A stretch of DNA of 37,645 nt from Bacteroidales bacterium (GTDB lineage: Bacteria; Bacteroidota; Bacteroidia; Bacteroidales; P3): positions 1 to 37,645 of the forward strand of contig JAKSMQ010000016.1 of the NCBI GenBank assembly GCA_024400565.1, written 5' to 3'. Below the pieces are notes generated by a model that saw only the letters and a program-made list of their open reading frames with translations, was not told where the DNA came from and ran no database searches. Both the position numbers and the translations under genes were made by a program. Position 1 is the first letter of the stretch. Each line of letters begins with the position of its first letter. This document shows positions 25,374 through 35,114 of the stretch, one piece after another.

Positions 25374-25475
25374 CAACATTTTTTGAAACCTACCTAAATA
25401 TTGCAAAAATTTTAACAAAATGAACAATAATAATTTATTATTATTTTCTGCTTTATTGCCTTGATGGTTTCTTTT

Positions 25476-26282
25476 CTACAGACCTCTCTGACGGAGTACC
25501 TCGTACATAAATACAGCCGCAGCCACGGACACATTGAGCGACTGGACCTCGCCTCTGATAGGCAGCTTGGCACGTTCGTCACAGAGTTTCAGCAACTCGT
25601 TGGAGATTCCAGTATCTTCCGACCCCATAATCAGAAGCGTAGGCTGGGTAAAATCGACCTCCAGATAGTTTTTTGACGCTTTCTCGGTTGCTGCTACAAC
25701 CTGCAGACCCGATTGCTTGGCCAGATTTACCGCCGTCTTGAGATTTGCCTCGCGACAGATTGGCATTCTCAACAGAGCGCCCGAAGAGGTCTTGATAGCA
25801 TCTTCATTAATCTGAGCGCTCCCATGGTCAGGAACAATCACGCCATCTGCTCCAGCACACTCGGCTGTACGTACAATAGCGCCCATATTGCGGACATCAG
25901 TCACATGGTCGAGCATGATAAGGAAAGGTGTTCTTCCTTCTTCTTCCAGCTGTGGCAGAAATTCCTGCATCTGATGGTAGGTAATGGGCGAAATGGTTGC
26001 TACAACTCCCTGATGATTGCCGGTCACCATACGGTCAAGTTTTTCTACGGGCACATATTGGAAGGGAAGGCCTGCCGTACGGAGTTTGAACTTGAGTTCC
26101 TGTACCAGCTGTCCCTGAAGTCCGTTCTGGATAAGTACCTTGTCAATCTGGGTTCCGGCCTCGATGGCTTCTATGACAGGACGCAAACCATAAAGGGTCT
26201 GTTGGGCAGAACGTTTCTCGTGAAACACAGGCTTCTCACGAGTCTCTTTTCTCTTGAAATTAGGCTTCGATGTTCTTTCCAT
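25476..26282 (-). CDS. rlmB: 23S rRNA (guanosine-2251-2'-O)-methyltransferase family (RlmB/SpoU)
   Basis: The 268-residue protein has a basic N-terminal tail, then the RNA-binding domain starting [14 protein letters not shown] (30-43). The SPOUT catalytic domain carries motif 1 [12 protein letters not shown] (129-140), motif 2 [11 protein letters not shown] (217-227) and motif 3 [17 protein letters not shown] (241-257). The family methylates the ribose 2'-OH in rRNA or tRNA using SAM. RlmB is the best fit from the YGxxPVxEA start and overall length, but paralogues in the TrmH family cannot be fully excluded. Its start overlaps the end of lolD by 23 bases. Confidence 0.92.
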   Translation of the reverse strand: MERTSKPNFKRKETREKPVFHEKRSAQQTLYGLRPVIEAIEAGTQIDKVLIQNGLQGQLVQELKFKLRTAGLPFQYVPVEKLDRMVTGNHQGVVATISPITYHQMQEFLPQLEEEGRTPFLIMLDHVTDVRNMGAIVRTAECAGADGVIVPDHGSAQINEDAIKTSSGALLRMPICREANLKTAVNLAKQSGLQVVAATEKASKNYLEVDFTQPTLLIMGSEDTGISNELLKLCDERAKLPIRGEVQSLNVSVAAAVFMYEVLRQRGL

Positions 26283-26916
26283 CTTTCATCGTTATTTTAC
26301 GGTCGGCCATAGCAGCCAACTCTTCGTTGTGGGTTACAATTATAAAGGTCTGGTCGTATTGTTCTCTCAACTGGAAAAAGAGATTGTGTAGTTCTTTGGC
26401 ATGCTGAGAGTCAAGATTACCCGACGGCTCGTCGGCAAGGATAACTGCCGGCTTGTTGATGAGGGCACGGGCCACAGCCACTCTCTGCTGTTCTCCGCCA
26501 GAGAGTTCCGAAGGCTTATGCTGAGCACGCTCGCCAAGATTCAGAAACTCTAACAGTTGCATAGCCTCTTTCTTGGCCTCATCCATACTTTTGCCCTTAA
26601 TCAAGGCGGGCATGCAGACATTCTCTAGAGCGGTAAACTCGGGCAGTAGGTTATGAAACTGGAACACAAATCCTATGTTCTCGTTTCTGAATTGAGACAG
26701 TTTGCGGTCTTTCAACTTTGAGACATCCTGACCGTTTATGAACAACTCTCCGCTATCTGCCCTATCGAGCGTTCCGATAATCTGCAGCAGGGTTGTCTTG
26801 CCGGCTCCCGAGGCGCCTACAATCGAAACGACCTCGCCTTTTTTGACCGAGAGATTAATATCGCGCAGAACCTGAAGACTGCCGTACGACTTGTTGATAT
26901 TCTTTACTTGTATCAC
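26260..26916 (-). CDS. lolD: LolD-like lipoprotein/MacB-type ABC transporter ATPase
   Basis: The 218-residue ATPase subunit has Walker A GASGAGKT (34-41), Q-loop [12 protein letters not shown] (84-95 region), signature LSGGEQQ (138-144), Walker B AVILADEP (157-164) and an H-loop [20 protein letters not shown] and [13 protein letters not shown] are typical of the LolD/MacB/FtsE group. LolD powers release of lipoproteins from the inner membrane toward the outer membrane. No LolC/E permease is adjacent; the ATPase lies between hutI (18-base gap) and rlmB (overlap), an arrangement often seen in Bacteroidota. Confidence 0.9.
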   Translation of the reverse strand: MIQVKNINKSYGSLQVLRDINLSVKKGEVVSIVGASGAGKTTLLQIIGTLDRADSGELFINGQDVSKLKDRKLSQFRNENIGFVFQFHNLLPEFTALENVCMPALIKGKSMDEAKKEAMQLLEFLNLGERAQHKPSELSGGEQQRVAVARALINKPAVILADEPSGNLDSQHAKELHNLFFQLREQYDQTFIIVTHNEELAAMADRKITMKDGKNIEA

Positions 26917-26934
26917 GCTATTCTGTTGCGTTGG

Positions 26935-28170
26935 TTAGCATTCTTTTCCGTTGAGGAATACACGTTCAACCTTGTTCTCGCCATAGGCGTAAGGCATGTA
27001 TTCGTAGGTCGAGATGGGTTTGGTAATATAGAAATTGGCCACTTTGCCACGGGCTATGCTACCATGTGTTCTACTTAAATCCATTGCATAGGCACTATTG
27101 ATGGTAGTAGCGTTGATTGCCTCTTCGGGAAGCATTCTGTAGTTTACGCAGGCAAAGCTGAGGATGAGCTGCATATTGGGCGAGGGAGAAGAGCCGGGGT
27201 TGTAGTCGCTGGACATAGCGACTCCGAGGCCAGCATCCATCATCTTACGTACGGGAGCATGTTCCATATTGAGGAAGAAAGCTGCTCCAGGAAGGACTGT
27301 GGGCATAGTCTCAGAACCTAGCAGGCACTCAATCTCGGCATCGCCAGTATATTCAAGATGATCGCACGAGAGAGCGTTGTATTTAACTGCTACCTGTATG
27401 CCGCCTGAGCAAGCCATCTCGTTAGCATGAATCTTGGGACGCATGCCATATTTCAGACCAGCTTCAAGCATACGTTCGGTATCTTCGCAGGTAAAGAAAC
27501 CTTCATCACAGAAGACATCAATAAAGTCGGCCAGACCTTCTTTTGCAGCCTGAGGAATCATTTCATCGATAACGAGGTCAACAAACTTCTCCTGGCAACC
27601 GCGATATTCCATAGGAATGCCGTGAGCACCCAGCAAAGTAGATTTGATAGTGAGAGGAGAAGCCTCTTTTAGACGGCGGATAACGCGCAGCATCTTCATC
27701 TCAGCCTCGGTAGTCATACCATAGCCGCTCTTTATTTCGACTGCACCCGTACCCAGATTCTTCATCATCTCCAGACGGGCCAATGCATCCTCGAAAAGCT
27801 GATCTTCGCTGGCTTCCTGCACGCGCTTTGCGCTATTCAGAATACCGCCACCACGCTTGGCAATCTCGTCATAGGAGAGACCACGGATCTTGTCAATATA
27901 TTCTATCTCGCGACTGCCGGCATATACCATGTGGGTATGGCTGTCACAGAAGGAGGGGAATACCATACGGCCGGTAGCATCAACCTCTTTGTCGAAGGTC
28001 TGCTCCTTGAGTTCGCTCATAGGGCCAAAGTCTGCAATCTTATCATCCTCTACGATAAGGTATGCATCTTTGATGGTATCGATACGAGCCATCTCTTTAC
28101 CCATCACGCGTAGTTTGGGTGAATTTTCTACCTGTACAAGTTCTTTAATATTTTTGATAAGGGTCTTCAT
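26935..28170 (-). CDS. hutI: Imidazolonepropionase
   Basis: The 411-residue amidohydrolase has the metal-site motif DSHTHMVYAGSR (76-87; His78 and His80), LGAHGIP (180-186), HANE with His248 and SDYNPGSSPSPNM with Asp322. This set is specific to HutI. The enzyme hydrolyses 4-imidazolone-5-propionate to formiminoglutamate, the third step of histidine degradation. The other hut genes (hutH, hutU, formiminotransferase) are not in the window, so the pathway must be completed elsewhere. The 103-base gap to ruvB shows no clear TAnnTTTG box. Confidence 0.96.
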   Translation of the reverse strand: MKTLIKNIKELVQVENSPKLRVMGKEMARIDTIKDAYLIVEDDKIADFGPMSELKEQTFDKEVDATGRMVFPSFCDSHTHMVYAGSREIEYIDKIRGLSYDEIAKRGGGILNSAKRVQEASEDQLFEDALARLEMMKNLGTGAVEIKSGYGMTTEAEMKMLRVIRRLKEASPLTIKSTLLGAHGIPMEYRGCQEKFVDLVIDEMIPQAAKEGLADFIDVFCDEGFFTCEDTERMLEAGLKYGMRPKIHANEMACSGGIQVAVKYNALSCDHLEYTGDAEIECLLGSETMPTVLPGAAFFLNMEHAPVRKMMDAGLGVAMSSDYNPGSSPSPNMQLILSFACVNYRMLPEEAINATTINSAYAMDLSRTHGSIARGKVANFYITKPISTYEYMPYAYGENKVERVFLNGKEC

Positions 28171-28273
28171 ATGGATGCGTTTTGAATGTTTCTTGATATT
28201 TTATTGTGATTAATAATTACAGAAGCAGAAATTTTTCAGTCTATGATTGTTATTCCTGTCATCCGAATTTCTT

Positions 28274-29299
28274 TTAAAAGAGTTCTTGTTGTGTTCCTTC
28301 CATGCGAATCTTGCCCAAATGCTGATAGGCTAAAGGTGTTACCTCTCGGCCTCTGGGAGTCCGCATCAGATAACCCTCCTGGATAAGATAGGGTTCATAT
28401 ACCTCCTCGACCGTACCGGCATCCTCCCCTACTGCTGTAGCAATAGTTGTGAGACCGACCGGACCTCCTTTGAATTTGTCGATAATAGTTGAAAGGATTC
28501 GAAGGTCCATCTCGTCCAGACCATTTCGGTCGACATTAAGAGACTGGAGGGCATAACGGGCAATATCGAGTGTAATTGTACCATCTCCCTTAACCTGGGC
28601 AAAGTCGCGCACTCGGCGTAACAACAAATTGGCAATACGGGGAGTTCCTCGGCTGCGACGGGCTATTTCCAAAGCACTCTCGCTTGTAATCTTTACATTC
28701 AGGAGGCCTGCCGAACGGTTCACAATCTTTGTGAGAGTATCAGCATCATAGTACTTTAGTCTGCAATTGATTCCAAAGCGGGCACGCAGAGGGGCTGTCA
28801 GCATACCGCTACGGGTGGTAGCGCCTATGAGCGTAAAGGGTTTAAGGTTGAGTTGGACGCTACGGGCAGCAGGACCGCTCTCTATCATGATATCAATCTT
28901 GTAGTCCTCCATGGCCGAATACAGGTACTCCTCAACGATTGGAGAGAGACGATGTATCTCGTCGATAAACAGCACATCGTTGGCTCCTAATCCTGTAAGA
29001 AGGCCAGCCAGATCGCCAGGCTTGTCCAATACAGGACCGGAAGTCATCTTGATGTTGACTCCAAGTTCATTGGCTATGATATACGAGAGGGTTGTCTTAC
29101 CCAAGCCTGGAGGGCCGTGGAGCAAAACATGATCAAGAGGTTCTCCTCGGTCTTTGGCGGCACTTACGAATATCTTCAGATTATCGAGTACCTGCTGCTG
29201 GCCAGCAAAAGCATCAAAGCCCTTGGGACGCAAAGCTCTTTCAACTTCGCGTTCTCGGGTAGATTGGGTATTGCCGGTGGCATCTAAATTCTCATTCAT
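28274..29299 (-). CDS. ruvB: Holliday junction branch-migration helicase RuvB
   Basis: The 341-residue AAA+ ATPase has Walker A GPPGLGKT (62-69), Walker B FIDEIH (110-115), sensor 1 GATTRSGML (158-166), the sensor-2 region [19 protein letters not shown] and the C-terminal winged helix ([19 protein letters not shown]). RuvB drives Holliday-junction branch migration with RuvA. ruvA and ruvC are not in the window. The gene follows the ABC exporter gene by 81 bases. A TAAGTTTG string 20 bases upstream of the ATG is too close and lacks a -33 partner. Confidence 0.98.
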   Translation of the reverse strand: MNENLDATGNTQSTREREVERALRPKGFDAFAGQQQVLDNLKIFVSAAKDRGEPLDHVLLHGPPGLGKTTLSYIIANELGVNIKMTSGPVLDKPGDLAGLLTGLGANDVLFIDEIHRLSPIVEEYLYSAMEDYKIDIMIESGPAARSVQLNLKPFTLIGATTRSGMLTAPLRARFGINCRLKYYDADTLTKIVNRSAGLLNVKITSESALEIARRSRGTPRIANLLLRRVRDFAQVKGDGTITLDIARYALQSLNVDRNGLDEMDLRILSTIIDKFKGGPVGLTTIATAVGEDAGTVEEVYEPYLIQEGYLMRTPRGREVTPLAYQHLGKIRMEGTQQELF

Positions 29300-29380
29300 T
29301 ATATTATTATCTTTTTTTCAAACTTATCTATTAAAGACTGCAGAGAGACTATATTATTACACACTCACTCTTTTTTTTCT

Positions 29381-31204
29381 CTACGCGGAGAAGGATTGCA
29401 TCTCTACCAGTCTGGCATATAATCCCTGTTGCTCGAGAAGGTCATGATGGGTACCTTCTTCTACAATCTTTCCGTGGTCCAGGACCACTATCTTATCTGC
29501 ATTCTGGATAGTCGACAGACGATGGGCTATCACAATGGATGTTCTCCCTACAAGCAACTGATCCAGGGCCTGCTGAACCGCATGTTCGCTCTCTGTATCC
29601 AAAGCCGATGTCGCTTCATCCAAAAGCAGAATTGGAGGATTTTTCAGGACAGCCCTAGCTATGGACAATCTCTGACGCTGGCCGCCCGAGAGGTTAACTC
29701 CTCTGTCGCCTATCATGGTATCATAACCCATAGGCAAGGCCTTAATAAATTCATCTGCGAATGCGATTACAGAGGCTTCCTTAACAGCATCCAAGGAGAC
29801 ATCCTTTCTACCAAAAGCGATATTATTGGCTACTGTATCGTTGAAGAGGACACATTGTTGCGACACAAGGCCAATCTGATCCCGGAGAGAATTAATCTTT
29901 AAATCCTTTATATCTGTTCCGTCAATAGAGATTGATTCCTCTGTACAGTCGTAAAATCTTGGCAAAAGGTCTGCCAGAGTTGTCTTTCCTGCTCCCGAAG
30001 GACCTACAAGGGCGATGGTCTGACCTTTCTTAATCTTAAGATTGATACCATCTAAAACCAGTTCACGCTCCTCTCCATAGGCAAACGAGACATTATCAAA
30101 TACAATCTCCTGCCCAAGAGGTTTCAATTCCTTAGCATCTTCCCGCTCCGTTATCTTTTCTTCGGCATCCATAACCTCAAATATTCTACCGGCCGAAGCG
30201 CTTCCTTTCACCAGGCTGTTATAGGCCTTTACGACTGCCTGAACAGGGGGAATAAGACGGGCGAAGATAATCACAAAGAAGATAAATAATGACGCCTGAA
30301 GTTCTCCGTCCAAGACGAGACTTCCTCCAATAATGAGAATTGCAACCAGGCCTATTGTTCCCAACACTTCAGAAAGAGGACTCGACAATTCTTTACGACG
30401 GGCTACCTTTATCATAGTCTGTGCATAATCCTGGTTTACCTTCTCAAAATAGTCGGTTCTGACTTTCTCTTTGGCAAACCCTTTCACAACCCTTACGCCC
30501 GCAAGAGATTCCTCTACCACCGAGAAGAGTTGTCCCAGTTTTGTTTGTCCTTTTACAGAATTGCGCTTCAGACTTTTGCCAATTATACCTATCAGAAAGA
30601 CAGCAAGAGGGAGGATAAGCAAGAAATAGAGAAACAGCTTGGGCGAAATAAAGATGAGCGTGGCAGCAAAGAAGATGATGTTTATAGGATCCTTTATCAA
30701 GGACTGCAACGTGCAGACCATACTCCACTCTACATCAGTAAGATCATTCGAGAGACGGCTGATAATATCGCCTCTTCGTTGAGCGGAGAAATAGGAGATA
30801 GGCAATATGGTAATATGATGGTAGAAATCATTTCGCATTCGGGTAATGATACCATTGCGGATAGGACTGAGGAAGAAAAGTCCCAGATAACGGAACAGGT
30901 TGCTCAGGAGGTTGGCGCTCACATATCCTACCGAGACGACACCCAAACAAGGCCAGGCACCCATTTGTTCCTTCATCCGGTAGAGATGAAACATTCCCCA
31001 ATCGGTCAGATCTTGTTGCGAAAACGAGAAGTCCGGGGCGACTGACGGGGGATTGGTAAGTCCGAAAAGCAGCTCTACAAAAGGAATAATAAGTACGAAA
31101 GAAAACAGGTTGAAGAGTATCGCCAACACATTAAAGAAGATATTACAGCATATCTCCTTCGGGAAGAACTTCAGATAGCGGAAAACTCTCCAGATCGGTT
31201 TCAT
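29381..31204 (-). CDS. ABC exporter, fused membrane and ATPase domains (MsbA-like)
   Basis: The 607-residue protein has an N-terminal six-helix exporter domain (first helices in NIFFNVLAILFNLFSFVLII and the following loop, about residues 20-330). The C-terminal ATPase has Walker A GPSGAGKTT (about 399-407), signature LSGGQRQRLSIARAV (about 502) and LLLDEATSALD. The family exports lipid A precursors, lipids, peptides or drugs; the substrate cannot be read from sequence. Its ATG shares one base with the stop of the PorE-like gene upstream (TAATG), so the two are translationally coupled. This supports an envelope role over drug efflux, but only weakly. Confidence 0.92.
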   Translation of the reverse strand: MKPIWRVFRYLKFFPKEICCNIFFNVLAILFNLFSFVLIIPFVELLFGLTNPPSVAPDFSFSQQDLTDWGMFHLYRMKEQMGAWPCLGVVSVGYVSANLLSNLFRYLGLFFLSPIRNGIITRMRNDFYHHITILPISYFSAQRRGDIISRLSNDLTDVEWSMVCTLQSLIKDPINIIFFAATLIFISPKLFLYFLLILPLAVFLIGIIGKSLKRNSVKGQTKLGQLFSVVEESLAGVRVVKGFAKEKVRTDYFEKVNQDYAQTMIKVARRKELSSPLSEVLGTIGLVAILIIGGSLVLDGELQASLFIFFVIIFARLIPPVQAVVKAYNSLVKGSASAGRIFEVMDAEEKITEREDAKELKPLGQEIVFDNVSFAYGEERELVLDGINLKIKKGQTIALVGPSGAGKTTLADLLPRFYDCTEESISIDGTDIKDLKINSLRDQIGLVSQQCVLFNDTVANNIAFGRKDVSLDAVKEASVIAFADEFIKALPMGYDTMIGDRGVNLSGGQRQRLSIARAVLKNPPILLLDEATSALDTESEHAVQQALDQLLVGRTSIVIAHRLSTIQNADKIVVLDHGKIVEEGTHHDLLEQQGLYARLVEMQSFSA

Positions 31205-32937
31205 TATTCTCTCTTTTTGACTGCATTTATGGTAATACGGGCAGGAGTATCAGAATAGGATGCAGAACCAGTCTGAGACAGTCTTGCTCTATTCATCTTG
31301 CGGTCGTTTACCATATAATTGAGTATCTCCTCCGGACCTTGTATAAAGGCCGTATAAGTAGGATGCTCAAGAAGGAAATCCACATAAAGGTCTATCGCCA
31401 TTCTGCCTTCTTCGGTCATCTTACCCGTTCCTGTCGTCAGCTTAGTATCGATATAAATCATATCGTCCTTGTAGCGGGCCACGACACATTTGCCTTTTAC
31501 AGGAACCATATAGGTATTCGTGTTAAGATAGACAGCATCGTCAAATCCTTTTCGACGGACTACTATCTTATCCTGTATCTCATCCAGCTTTACTATCTTC
31601 ATACCTTCGGGGCGGGCATCTGGATAGAGTTCGAACGAGAAGACGTCGTATCCTCCTGCTCCATTATTCTCCTTTGCCTTGTCGGCATAATAGCCCGACT
31701 TTCCGTCGGCGGTAATGCCGAAACAGATATCATCGCCATCGCCGTTGATAGGCATACCCATATTGGTGGGTAGCTTGACATAGTTGTCGTTCAGATTGAT
31801 GAAATACATATCATATCCGCCAAATCCTTGCCATCCGTTCGAGGCGAAATAGAGCGTCTTGCCGTCGGCATGGATAAAGGGACATTTCTCATTTCCGGCA
31901 GTATTGACCCGCGGGCCAAGGTTTTCTGCTCTGCTCCAGTCTCCGTTGGGGAGACGGCGACAATACCAGATATCCGTACCGCCATAGCCGCCTTCGCGAT
32001 TGGATGCAAAATAGAGAAACTGTCCGTCAGGGCTTATACTGGGTTGCGAGTCCCACGACTTGGCTTTGTTCACATTCAGACCTGCGCTTTGGGTAGGTTG
32101 CCACACGCCACCTTTGCATTCCGAAAAATAGATATCGAAGTTGTCTTTTGTCTGAATCGAATAATAGAGAAGACTGTTATCGGCCGTAAGTGTCACGCCG
32201 CCTTCTACAATACCCTGATTGAAGGGGGCAGGTAACTGTTCTCCTGCCGTAAAGCCATTCCCTTTGCGCTTGCTCATACACAACCGAGGCTCATAGGTCT
32301 CAAACATCTTGCCGTAATAGGTCTTCTGCTTGGTAGTAGAAATCTGGCGCAGATAATAGTAATACTGACCATCCCAGGTCTGATAGGGCAGAAACTCGTC
32401 ACTCTTGGAGCTTACTCCCGCTACCAGAACAGGATTGAAGGGAACGGGATTGAGCATTGCCTCAGACAGAAACTCCGACCAGTAGAGGTAGTTGGAAGCC
32501 TCCTCATAGAGTTTTACATAGTCGGGGTTGTTGGTAGCATTGGTAATCTCAAAATAGCGGTTGAAATGGATTACGGCCTGCTCGTACCTTTCGTCGGTAT
32601 AGTCAATAATACCCTGGTAAAAAGCCACACGGGCATCGGGATGCTCCGGGCAGAGTTCCTCAAGCTTGGAGAAATAGCGGCGTATGGCTGCAGGATTCCG
32701 GTTCTCCTCAGCTGCCATTATACCCAGATAGAAATAGGGTTCGGCTGCTTTTGGATGCTTGGAAGACACTTTGCGCAGCAACACCGTCGCAGCCGCATAA
32801 TGTCCTGCTTCGAACTCCTTTACGCCCTTTTCGAAATCACTCTTCTCGTTCCCTTTGAACGTATAGGTACACGCATCCTGGGCTGATGCTGACATCCAGC
32901 CGACCAGAAGGAGCAGGAGCAAGAGTATACGTCGCAT
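31204..32937 (-). CDS. PorE-like TPR/beta-propeller protein with degenerate OmpA-like C-terminus
   Basis: The 577-residue protein has a signal peptide (MRRILLLLLLLVGWMSASA). TPR helices follow at about 25-150 (DFEKGVKEFEAGHYAAATVLL, PYFYLGIMAAEENRNPAA). A PD40/WD40-like beta-propeller fills about 170-440, with SQPSISPDGQFLYFASNREGG and FIHADGKTLYFASNGWQGFGG. This order is that of PorE of the type IX secretion system and related Bacteroidota OmpA-family proteins. The C-terminal ~95 residues (EEGRMAIDLYVDFLLEHPTY, MVNDRKMNRARL) follow the OmpA-C helix-strand pattern, but the peptidoglycan-binding TD and DxxG motifs are missing. It lies between sufD (15-base gap) and the ABC exporter. A T9SS link fits the giant T9SS cargo in this window but is not proven. 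Confidence 0.75.
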   Translation of the reverse strand: MRRILLLLLLLVGWMSASAQDACTYTFKGNEKSDFEKGVKEFEAGHYAAATVLLRKVSSKHPKAAEPYFYLGIMAAEENRNPAAIRRYFSKLEELCPEHPDARVAFYQGIIDYTDERYEQAVIHFNRYFEITNATNNPDYVKLYEEASNYLYWSEFLSEAMLNPVPFNPVLVAGVSSKSDEFLPYQTWDGQYYYYLRQISTTKQKTYYGKMFETYEPRLCMSKRKGNGFTAGEQLPAPFNQGIVEGGVTLTADNSLLYYSIQTKDNFDIYFSECKGGVWQPTQSAGLNVNKAKSWDSQPSISPDGQFLYFASNREGGYGGTDIWYCRRLPNGDWSRAENLGPRVNTAGNEKCPFIHADGKTLYFASNGWQGFGGYDMYFINLNDNYVKLPTNMGMPINGDGDDICFGITADGKSGYYADKAKENNGAGGYDVFSFELYPDARPEGMKIVKLDEIQDKIVVRRKGFDDAVYLNTNTYMVPVKGKCVVARYKDDMIYIDTKLTTGTGKMTEEGRMAIDLYVDFLLEHPTYTAFIQGPEEILNYMVNDRKMNRARLSQTGSASYSDTPARITINAVKKRE

Positions 32938-32952
32938 CGGTTCTATGGGGTA

Positions 32953-34302
32953 TTAGAGTTTAGTGGTGTCAATCTTGAATGTATGGGCGGCCTCTTCGCC
33001 ATTGCAGGGTGTACCGCAAGGAATAGCACAATCGGAGCATGCTGTCAGCTCGCCATGCAGACGCTTCTTCACCAGGTCACCAAGCAACGACTGCAGTTCA
33101 GGGAGTTCTATACCCTTTATCACCTCGTCGCAGAATGCATAGAGCAGCATAGTCTTGGCTGTACGCTCGCTGATACCGCGGCTGCGGATATAAAAAAGTG
33201 CCAGTTCGTCAAGCTGTCCGATAGTACTTCCATGCGAACATTTCACATCGTCGTTGTAAATCTCCAGGAAAGGCTTGGTGTCAATATGTGCCTTATCGGT
33301 AAGAAGAATATTCTTGTTGGTCTGGAAGGCTTCGGTCTTGGATGCTCCGTCGCTTACCATCACATGTCCGTTGAAGGTAGCACGGGCGGCATCGTCCATA
33401 ATACCCTTGAAGAGCTCCCGGCTATGGCAGTCGGGCTGGGCATGCTCGACATAGATGTAGTTGTCGGCCTGCTGCTGCTTGTCGATCAGATAGAGTCCAT
33501 TGGCCTGGCAGTCACAATGTCGGCCGTTCATTCTCACCTCAGTATGGTTGCGGATATGGCCGCCGTTAAGGGTAATAGCTGCCGAACGGAAGGTACTCCC
33601 CTCTTCCATCGTAACGAAGGTCTGATTCAGAAGTGCCGACTTGTCGTTGAGGTTCTGCATCTTGTACAGTTCGGCTTTAGCCCCCTGCTTAATCATCAGC
33701 TCGGTCACGTTGTTGGAGAAACTGTTGGTACCGTCGAACGAATCGTCGCAGAAGATAAAGCTGGCCTTGGCATTATTGCCGACAAGGATAAGATTGCGGG
33801 TATTGAGCAGAGCAGGAATAGGGCCGTGGATTGCGTTGAGAATCTGAACAGGCTTGGAGAGCTGCACGTTGTCGGGAACCATCACAAACAGGCCGTCGGT
33901 ATAGAGATGCTCGTTGAGTTCGAAATAGGGATTTCTGAATCCCCTACCCTTCTTTCTGTCTGCAAGGGTCTCGAATCGGCGGGAGACCTCGTGGGTTGCA
34001 CATTTGCCGAAGAAAGGCTCAACCAGGTCAGGATTCATTTCTCGAACCTGACGAAGGCTTCCTACCATGATACCACAGTCGAGCTGGCACATAGGTCCGA
34101 AATGATAGCCGTTCTCTATAACAAGGGTTGCCTCAAGATTGAGGTTCTGACGGCTGCAGGCAAAGTCCTCTTTCGTACAATCGTCTACAGAGGGACACTT
34201 AAGGTCGGAGGTAAGGAAGTCGTCGAAATTGACCTCTCTCCACACCTCGTTGCCCTTCGATGCTTCGCGACAGCGACGTATCTGATTTATCACGTTTTCC
34301 AT
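32953..34302 (-). CDS. sufD: Fe-S cluster assembly protein SufD
   Basis: The 449-residue protein has the SufB/SufD beta-helix core: LILVGNNAKASFIFCDDSF, NVTELMIKQGAKAELYKMQN, RNHTEVRMNGRHCDCQANGLYL, then the C-terminal block DDVKCSHGSTIGQLDELALFYIRSRGI. The last contains the conserved H-G-x-T-x-G-x-L-D motif with the conserved His. SufD forms the SufBC2D scaffold that builds Fe-S clusters under stress or as the main system. The Cys-rich tail (CSDCAIPCGTPC) is notable. sufC is 5 bases upstream. No sufB is present. SufD is favoured over SufB by length, the divergent N-terminus and the gene order. Confidence 0.92.
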   Translation of the reverse strand: MENVINQIRRCREASKGNEVWREVNFDDFLTSDLKCPSVDDCTKEDFACSRQNLNLEATLVIENGYHFGPMCQLDCGIMVGSLRQVREMNPDLVEPFFGKCATHEVSRRFETLADRKKGRGFRNPYFELNEHLYTDGLFVMVPDNVQLSKPVQILNAIHGPIPALLNTRNLILVGNNAKASFIFCDDSFDGTNSFSNNVTELMIKQGAKAELYKMQNLNDKSALLNQTFVTMEEGSTFRSAAITLNGGHIRNHTEVRMNGRHCDCQANGLYLIDKQQQADNYIYVEHAQPDCHSRELFKGIMDDAARATFNGHVMVSDGASKTEAFQTNKNILLTDKAHIDTKPFLEIYNDDVKCSHGSTIGQLDELALFYIRSRGISERTAKTMLLYAFCDEVIKGIELPELQSLLGDLVKKRLHGELTACSDCAIPCGTPCNGEEAAHTFKIDTTKL

Positions 34303-34307
34303 AGAGT

Positions 34308-35075
34308 CTATTCTCCCTTCTGGTTTAATTCCTGACGAATCCAGTCATAGCCCTTCTCCTCGAGGGTAAGAGCAAGCTCTTTGGGACCGGTCTTGACAAT
34401 ACGGCCTTCGAAGAGCACATGTACAAAGTCGGGCACGATGTAGTCGAGAAGACGCTGATAGTGGGTAATGACCACGATGGCATTATCCTTGGAGCGGAGT
34501 TTATTCACGCCGCTTGCCACAATACGGAGCGCGTCGATATCAAGACCCGAGTCTGTCTCGTCGAGAATGGCAAGCGTAGGATCGAGCATCGCCATCTGGA
34601 AGATTTCGTTCTTCTTCTTTTCGCCGCCCGAAAAGCCTTCGTTGACCGAGCGGTTAGCAAGCTGGGTAGTCATTTCGACAACCTTCTTCTTTTCTTCCAT
34701 CAGCTTGAGAAATTCGGCTCCGCTGAGGGGATTGAGACCACGGTATTTGCGTTGTTCGTTTACGGCGGTGCGCATAAAATTGGTAATGCTCACACCAGGA
34801 ATCTCTACCGGATACTGGAATCCGAGGAAGATACCCTCTGCCGCACGCTGGTCGACAGGAAGATCAAGAATATTCTTGCCGTTGTATATTACCTCACCCT
34901 CGGTCACGGTATATTTGGGATTGCCGGCAATGATGCCTGCCAGGGTGCTCTTTCCGTTACCATTGGGGCCCATGATACTGTGTACTTCGCCACGGTTAAT
35001 TTCAAGGTTTACACCCTTCAATATTTCCTTATCGCCTATGGATGCGTGCAAATTGCGTATAGAAAGTAAAGCCAT
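34308..35075 (-). CDS. sufC: Fe-S cluster assembly ATPase SufC
   Basis: The 255-residue ABC-type ATPase has Walker A GPNGNGKS (36-43), the SufC-specific signature FSGGEKKKNE (148-157) and Walker B LAILDETDSGLD (168-179). SufC hydrolyses ATP to remodel the SufB-SufD scaffold. It is the first gene of the operon: the next gene upstream is divergent and begins 148 bases away, and a promoter lies directly before it. sufB, normally the adjacent gene, is absent from the window. Confidence 0.97.
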   Translation of the reverse strand: MALLSIRNLHASIGDKEILKGVNLEINRGEVHSIMGPNGNGKSTLAGIIAGNPKYTVTEGEVIYNGKNILDLPVDQRAAEGIFLGFQYPVEIPGVSITNFMRTAVNEQRKYRGLNPLSGAEFLKLMEEKKKVVEMTTQLANRSVNEGFSGGEKKKNEIFQMAMLDPTLAILDETDSGLDIDALRIVASGVNKLRSKDNAIVVITHYQRLLDYIVPDFVHVLFEGRIVKTGPKELALTLEEKGYDWIRQELNQKGE

Positions 35076-35114
35076 TTATTGCTTATTTTATTGATTATCT
35101 ATTAATAAATATCA

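Noticed and set aside
29319-29326. TAAGTTTG box as ruvB promoter
   Set aside because: It leaves a leader of only about 13 bases and there is no TTTG-like -33 element at 19-21 bases; chance occurrence in AT-rich DNA is likely.
32983-34335. 450-codon plus-strand ORF opposite sufD
   Set aside because: It mirrors a clear sufD gene. It lacks any family signature, and long antisense frames arise from codon bias.
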